The translations under genes and the position numbers were made by a program. From Pseudomonas multiresinivorans (GTDB lineage: Bacteria; Pseudomonadota; Gammaproteobacteria; Pseudomonadales; Pseudomonadaceae), in the NCBI RefSeq assembly GCF_012971725.1, contig NZ_CP048833.1:1-64000 (forward strand): a DNA stretch of 64,000 bases, read 5' to 3'. The notes beneath the pieces are model-generated. The model saw only the letters and a list, made by a program, of their open reading frames with translations, did no database searches and had not been told where the DNA came from. Below, piece by piece: positions 60,640 to 64,000 of this stretch. Position 1 is the first letter of the stretch. Each line of letters starts with the position of its first letter.

Positions 60640-60722
60640 GTAGGAGCGAGCTTGCTCGCGAACCTGAGCCCCACAGCGGGGGTTGTTCGCGAGCAAGGAC
60701 TGGGCGTCCCCCTCGGTCCTAC
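60640..60722. repeat. Type A REP pair with one extended variant arm, copy 6
   Basis: Canonical arm 60640-60663 and the 38-base variant arm 60685-60722, which matches the variant at 32984-33021 in reverse complement apart from a few bases. The variant arm overlaps the creC stop codon (60719-60721). Confidence 0.9.
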
Positions 60723-62134
60723 ATAGGCAAGAACAGAGTCGCGCGGACGCCGCCGTCGACGTTCTCCACGCTCAGCTCGCCGCCATGCAAGGTCGCCACT
60801 TCCGCGACGAAATTGAGCCCCAGCCCGGTGCTCTTGCGGCCACTCGCCGGCCGCGGCAGGGAGTAGAAGCGCTCGGTCAATCGCGGCAGGGCGAACTCGG
60901 GAATCGCCTCGCCCTGGTTGAACAACTCGACGCGCCAACCTTCGCCATCGGGCTGCGCATCGAAGCGAATGACGCCACCCGCCGGCGTGAAATCCAGCGC
61001 GTTGTCCAGCAGGTTGCCCAGCGCCTGGCGCAGCAGGAAGCGCTCGCCGTGTACCGTCGCCTGCGACGGGATGGCGTTCTCCAGCTGCACGCCCTGCACC
61101 CGCGCCATACGCTCGTCGATCAGCTCGCTCGCCAGCTCATGCAAGGCCACCGGTACGCGCTCCTCCAGTCCCTGGCGCTGCTCCACCTGTGCCAGGCTCA
61201 GCAGGCGCTCAATCAGTTGCTGCAGGCGCTCGCTTTCCCCGGCGATATTGCCGACGAAGCGCGCTCGCTGCTCGGCGGGCATCTCGCCTTCGAGCAGTTC
61301 CGCCGCGCCGCGGATCGCCGCCAGCGGGCTCTTCAGTTCGTGGGTCAGGGTGTGCACGTAGCGCTCGACGTAATCCTTGCCCTCCAGTTGCACACGCATG
61401 CGCTCCACGGCGCCGGCCAGCTGCGCCATCTCGCCCCCGCGATAACGCGGCAGCTCCGCGCGGCGCCCTTCGCTGACGGCCTGGGCGTAGCGGGTGAGGC
61501 GATCCAGCGAGCGGCTCAGCCACCAGGACAGCCCCGCGCCGACCAGCAGGCCGAGCACGATCAGCCCCGCACCGAGCCATGCGAGGCGCCGTTGCGAACG
61601 GTCGATATAGGGCTGCAACGTGCGGTTGGGCTTGGAGACCGAAACCACGCCGATGATCTTCTCGCCATCGCGGATCGGCGCGGCGACATACATCACCGAG
61701 GATTCCGGGTCGTCCGCCGACTCGCGGCTGGAACGCGCGCCGTACTGGCCGCGCAGGGTCAGGTAGACGTCGTTCCAGCGCGAGTAGTCCTGGCCCACGG
61801 CCTGGCCGAGGGAATCCAGCAGGACGATGCCGCGCGCGTCGGTCACGTAGATGCGGTGGTTCACCGCGGTCTTGTTCACGCCCCAGATATCCGCCTGCGG
61901 ACTGCGCGCGCCATAGGCGCGAAGCATCTCGGGCAGGCGGCTCTGGTCGAGGGTGCCGCGCTTCACGTCGGCCTGGAGAATCTCGGCCAGCAGGTTGGCC
62001 GTGTCCACCAGCGTCTCTTCGCTGGACTGGCGCACGCCGGGGCGGATTTCATCCATGACCGTGCGCAGCACGAACCAGCCGGTCAGCCCGACGAAGAAGA
62101 AGTAGACCAGGAAGATCCGCAGCGACAGGCGCAT
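60719..62134 (-). CDS. creC: Sensor histidine kinase CreC
   Basis: A 471-aa membrane kinase (MRLSLRIFLVYFFFVGLTGW). Two transmembrane helices (about 5-25 and 183-205) flank a periplasmic sensor, then HAMP, HisKA with the phospho-acceptor in VHTLTHELKSPLAAIRGAAE, and HATPase (N box LGNLLDNALDF, G box STGLGLNFVAEVATLHGG). Its ATG shares one base with the creB stop. The creC stop itself lies within a REP arm. It should phosphorylate CreB. Confidence 0.96.
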   Translation of the reverse strand: MRLSLRIFLVYFFFVGLTGWFVLRTVMDEIRPGVRQSSEETLVDTANLLAEILQADVKRGTLDQSRLPEMLRAYGARSPQADIWGVNKTAVNHRIYVTDARGIVLLDSLGQAVGQDYSRWNDVYLTLRGQYGARSSRESADDPESSVMYVAAPIRDGEKIIGVVSVSKPNRTLQPYIDRSQRRLAWLGAGLIVLGLLVGAGLSWWLSRSLDRLTRYAQAVSEGRRAELPRYRGGEMAQLAGAVERMRVQLEGKDYVERYVHTLTHELKSPLAAIRGAAELLEGEMPAEQRARFVGNIAGESERLQQLIERLLSLAQVEQRQGLEERVPVALHELASELIDERMARVQGVQLENAIPSQATVHGERFLLRQALGNLLDNALDFTPAGGVIRFDAQPDGEGWRVELFNQGEAIPEFALPRLTERFYSLPRPASGRKSTGLGLNFVAEVATLHGGELSVENVDGGVRATLFLPM

Positions 62135-62823
62135 CAGCTCTTGTCCGGCGCGTAGCTGTAGCCCAGGCCGCGGTGGGTCTGGATCGGTTCGGCGACGGGG
62201 GCGACCTGGCGCAGCTTGGCGCGCAGGCTCTTGATGTGGCTGTCGACGTTGCGCTCGTAGCCGGCCTCGGCGGCGACGCCCAGGGCATCGAGCAACTGCT
62301 CGCGGCTGAACACCCGTTCGGGACGCGCCAGCAGCGTCTGCAGCAGACGGAATTCGTGGCGGGTCAGGCTCAGTGACTGGCCGTGGTAGCGGATCTGGAA
62401 GCGCTCCTCGTCCACCTCGAACGGGCCATTGCCGATCACCGCGGGGGCAGGCGCTTCACGCGGTGCCGTGCGCTTGAGGATGGCCTTCACCCGCGCGGCG
62501 ACTTCGCGCGGGCTGAAGGGTTTGACGACGTAGTCGTCGGCACCGATTTCCAGGCCGACCACGCGGTCGATCTCGGCGTTGCGCGCGGTGAGGAAGATCA
62601 CCGGCACCTCGGAGAAGCGACGCAGTTGTTTGCAGGCTTCGAAGCCGCTGATATCCGGCAGCCCGACGTCGAGGATGACCAGGTCGAAGGCGTCGCGCTG
62701 CAGGCGCTCGAGGGCGGGGCCGGCGAGGTTCAGCCAGGTCGTTTCGAAACCTTCGGCCTGCAGGGCATAGAGCAGCGTGTCGGCGATGGCGGCTTCATCT
62801 TCGACGATGAGGATGTGGGGCAT
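62134..62823 (-). CDS. creB: Response regulator CreB
   Basis: A 229-aa OmpR-type regulator. The receiver domain has acidic residues EDEA, phospho-aspartate in DLVILDVGLPDISGFEA, and lysine in YVVKPFSPREVAAR. The winged-helix DNA-binding domain spans about 130-225 (LTRHEFRLLQTLLARPERVF). It is first gene of creBCD. In P. aeruginosa the system is triggered by inhibition of PBP4 and affects beta-lactam resistance and biofilm. Confidence 0.97.
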   Translation of the reverse strand: MPHILIVEDEAAIADTLLYALQAEGFETTWLNLAGPALERLQRDAFDLVILDVGLPDISGFEACKQLRRFSEVPVIFLTARNAEIDRVVGLEIGADDYVVKPFSPREVAARVKAILKRTAPREAPAPAVIGNGPFEVDEERFQIRYHGQSLSLTRHEFRLLQTLLARPERVFSREQLLDALGVAAEAGYERNVDSHIKSLRAKLRQVAPVAEPIQTHRGLGYSYAPDKS

Positions 62824-62888
62824 GGGATTCCGATTCCCGGGAAAGTCCCGGAAGGGTCCACCAAGCCCCGCGCCGCGTCAATCGAGGA

Positions 62889-63425
62889 TCAGGAGCAGTC
62901 CGGCTTGCCGGCGACGAAGCGCTCGCCCGCGTCCACCGCGACGTGGAACTTGCGCAGGCCCTTGGCGCCCATCAGGAAGGGGTAGTTGAAGTGGCTGCGG
63001 TCGGTGAGGTTGACCTCGATGGTGCGCTGGTCACCGCCCAGGCACACCGGCAGTTCGATCACCGGGCGCTGGCTGAGGCCGGGGCTGGACTCTTCCTCTT
63101 CATCCTCGCCGGCGCCGTCCGAGCGGTTCTTGATCTTGGAGATGCGCGCCAGCTTGTGTTCGTACACCGAGTCGCCGCCATCCTTGGTGGCCAGCTTGAA
63201 GCGCACCCAGTCCTCGCCGTCGCGCTGGAAGATCTGGATGTCCTTGGCCGACAGCGAGGAGGTGTAGGCGCCGGTGTCCATCTTGGCCTGCAGGGTCTGG
63301 TCGAGCTCGGGCAGGCTGACCCACTCGTAGCGGCCATAGAGCTTGGTCTCAGCGGCATGGGCGAGGCCGGGCAGGGCCAGCGCTATGAGGGTCGGCAGGG
63401 AAAGCAGGGCGAGGGCGCGTTTCAC
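62889..63425 (-). CDS. Retropepsin-like exported protein (PF05618, 'ATP-dependent zinc protease' family)
   Basis: A 178-aa protein starting at GTG 63425 with GGAG seven bases upstream. The signal peptide (VKRALALLSLPTLIALALPG, then LAHA) is followed by the aspartyl active-site motif KMDTGAYTSSLSAKDI, which is the retroviral-type protease D-T-G. An acidic insert (DGAGEDEEEESSPGL) sits mid-domain. The closing segment NYPFLMGAKGLRKFHVAVDA is typical of the family. The family name is historical; these look like single-aspartate proteases acting as dimers. Divergent from the acyltransferase gene. Confidence 0.85.
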   Translation of the reverse strand: MKRALALLSLPTLIALALPGLAHAAETKLYGRYEWVSLPELDQTLQAKMDTGAYTSSLSAKDIQIFQRDGEDWVRFKLATKDGGDSVYEHKLARISKIKNRSDGAGEDEEEESSPGLSQRPVIELPVCLGGDQRTIEVNLTDRSHFNYPFLMGAKGLRKFHVAVDAGERFVAGKPDCS

Positions 63426-63559
63426 GCGGAATCTCCGGGGTGGATTACGTCGCATAGGACTAGCACGACGACCATTGGTTCGCCATACCTGCCCGGCTTG
63501 GGCCGAAGGAATTGTCTGCGTATCATGGCCGCGCCACCGTCGCACAAGGAAAGGAACCT

Positions 63560-64000
63560 ATGCGGGCACGCCCTCTGCAAGCGCTGGCCGGAATCATCGC
63601 CGGCCTCCTGCTGTTGCTCAACACCCTGATCCTGATCGGCCCGATGCTGCTGATCGCCCTGCTCAAGCTCATCGTTCCCGGACAAGCGGCGAAGGATGCC
63701 TGCTCACGCGGCGTGATGTGGATCGCCGAGACCTGGGCGGAGATCGACAAGGCCATCTTCGCCCTGCTGACCCCGACCGTGTGGGACATCCGTGGCTCCG
63801 CCCAGTTGCGCGGCGACACTTCCTATCTGGTGATCAGTAACCACCAGTCCTGGGTCGACATCCCGGCGCTGGTGCAGGCCTTCAACCGCAAGACGCCCTA
63901 CTTCAAGTTCTTCCTCAAGAAGGAACTGATCTGGGTGCCCTTCCTCGGCCTGGCCTTCTGGGCGCTCGACTATCCCTTCATGAAGCGCTACAGCAAGGCC
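63560..64000 (+). CDS. 1-acyl-sn-glycerol-3-phosphate acyltransferase family protein (partial)
   Basis: The first 147 codons are present; the gene runs off the window. ATG 63560 has AAGGAA just upstream. An N-terminal membrane helix (QALAGIIAGLLLLLNTLILI) is followed by the acyltransferase HX4D motif in VISNHQSWVDIPALVQAF and by FLKKELIWVPFLGLAFWALD, the glycerol-phosphate-binding region. It resembles YihG/PlsC-type lysophospholipid acyltransferases of inner-membrane phospholipid synthesis. Confidence 0.92.
   Translation, partial: MRARPLQALAGIIAGLLLLLNTLILIGPMLLIALLKLIVPGQAAKDACSRGVMWIAETWAEIDKAIFALLTPTVWDIRGSAQLRGDTSYLVISNHQSWVDIPALVQAFNRKTPYFKFFLKKELIWVPFLGLAFWALDYPFMKRYSKA

Noticed and set aside
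60531..60718. CreB operator (tandem TTCAC) before creD
   Set aside because: I looked for TTCAC-N6-TTCAC on both strands and did not find it.

Overview
The window reads as chromosomal DNA of a Pseudomonas of the P. aeruginosa lineage, but not P. aeruginosa itself. It is GC-rich, codons end mostly in G or C, and the gene order (dnaG-rpoD, polyamine and acyl-CoA dehydrogenase genes, bioBFHCD, comF, glcB, fiu, creBCD) follows the PAO1 order from about PA0577 down to PA0461 as I remember it, with strain-specific insertions. The species cannot be fixed by reading alone. No rRNA, CRISPR array, transposase or integrase is visible. About 90% is ordinary protein-coding sequence.

Layout. 0-8 kb: primase and the housekeeping sigma factor, then a very large periplasmic-sensor/PAS/GGDEF/EAL protein whose stop codon doubles as the -10 box of a tRNA with anticodon CAU (probably tRNA-Ile2). 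8-10 kb: a small accessory island with a HicAB toxin-antitoxin pair and its operator, a structured RNA-like leader and a BRO-N (antirepressor-like) gene, followed by a block of palindromic repeats. 10-14.5 kb: a globin-coupled PAS-GGDEF-EAL protein overlapping an Aer-type PAS chemoreceptor, which looks like an oxygen or redox signalling pair. 14.7-18 kb: a polyamine-catabolism operon (oxidase, cupin repressor, gamma-glutamylpolyamine synthetase) behind a 50-bp palindrome. 18-24 kb: a COG4705-like membrane protein, an FNR paralogue with altered cysteines, PhoX, a MOSC protein and a LysR regulator.

24-32 kb: three long-chain-type acyl-CoA dehydrogenases (about 600 aa each) with a membrane diguanylate cyclase between two of them. 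The last has a sigma70 promoter overlapped by two PsrA-type boxes. 32-37 kb: a 76-aa flagellar-rod-like miniature protein and the biotin operon bioB-F-H-C-D. 37-44.6 kb: a small membrane protein, comF, a ModE-type regulator with a miniature ModA-like protein, srkA/yihE, a lysozyme-inhibitor-like fusion, rarD, a convergent 650-bp gap filled with DnaA-box-like 9-mers, gcvR-like and GNAT genes. 44.8-51.5 kb: malate synthase G, an NCS1 permease, a PcaD-like hydrolase, a LysR regulator and a GST. 51.7-56 kb: a ferrichrome-type iron system (sigma factor, FecR-type regulator, STN-TonB receptor). 56-64 kb: a PP2C-like phosphatase, a beta-propeller lyase-like protein, a second GST, two tiny membrane-linked ORFs, creD-creC-creB, a retropepsin-like protein and the start of a lysophospholipid acyltransferase.

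At least five families of short palindromic intergenic repeats recur. The most notable signals are the DnaA-box cluster at 42958-43517, the C4-antisense-RNA-like leader at 9091-9191, the PsrA-type double operator at 31774-31801, the FNR paralogue missing its third cluster cysteine, and several miniature or fused versions of known proteins.
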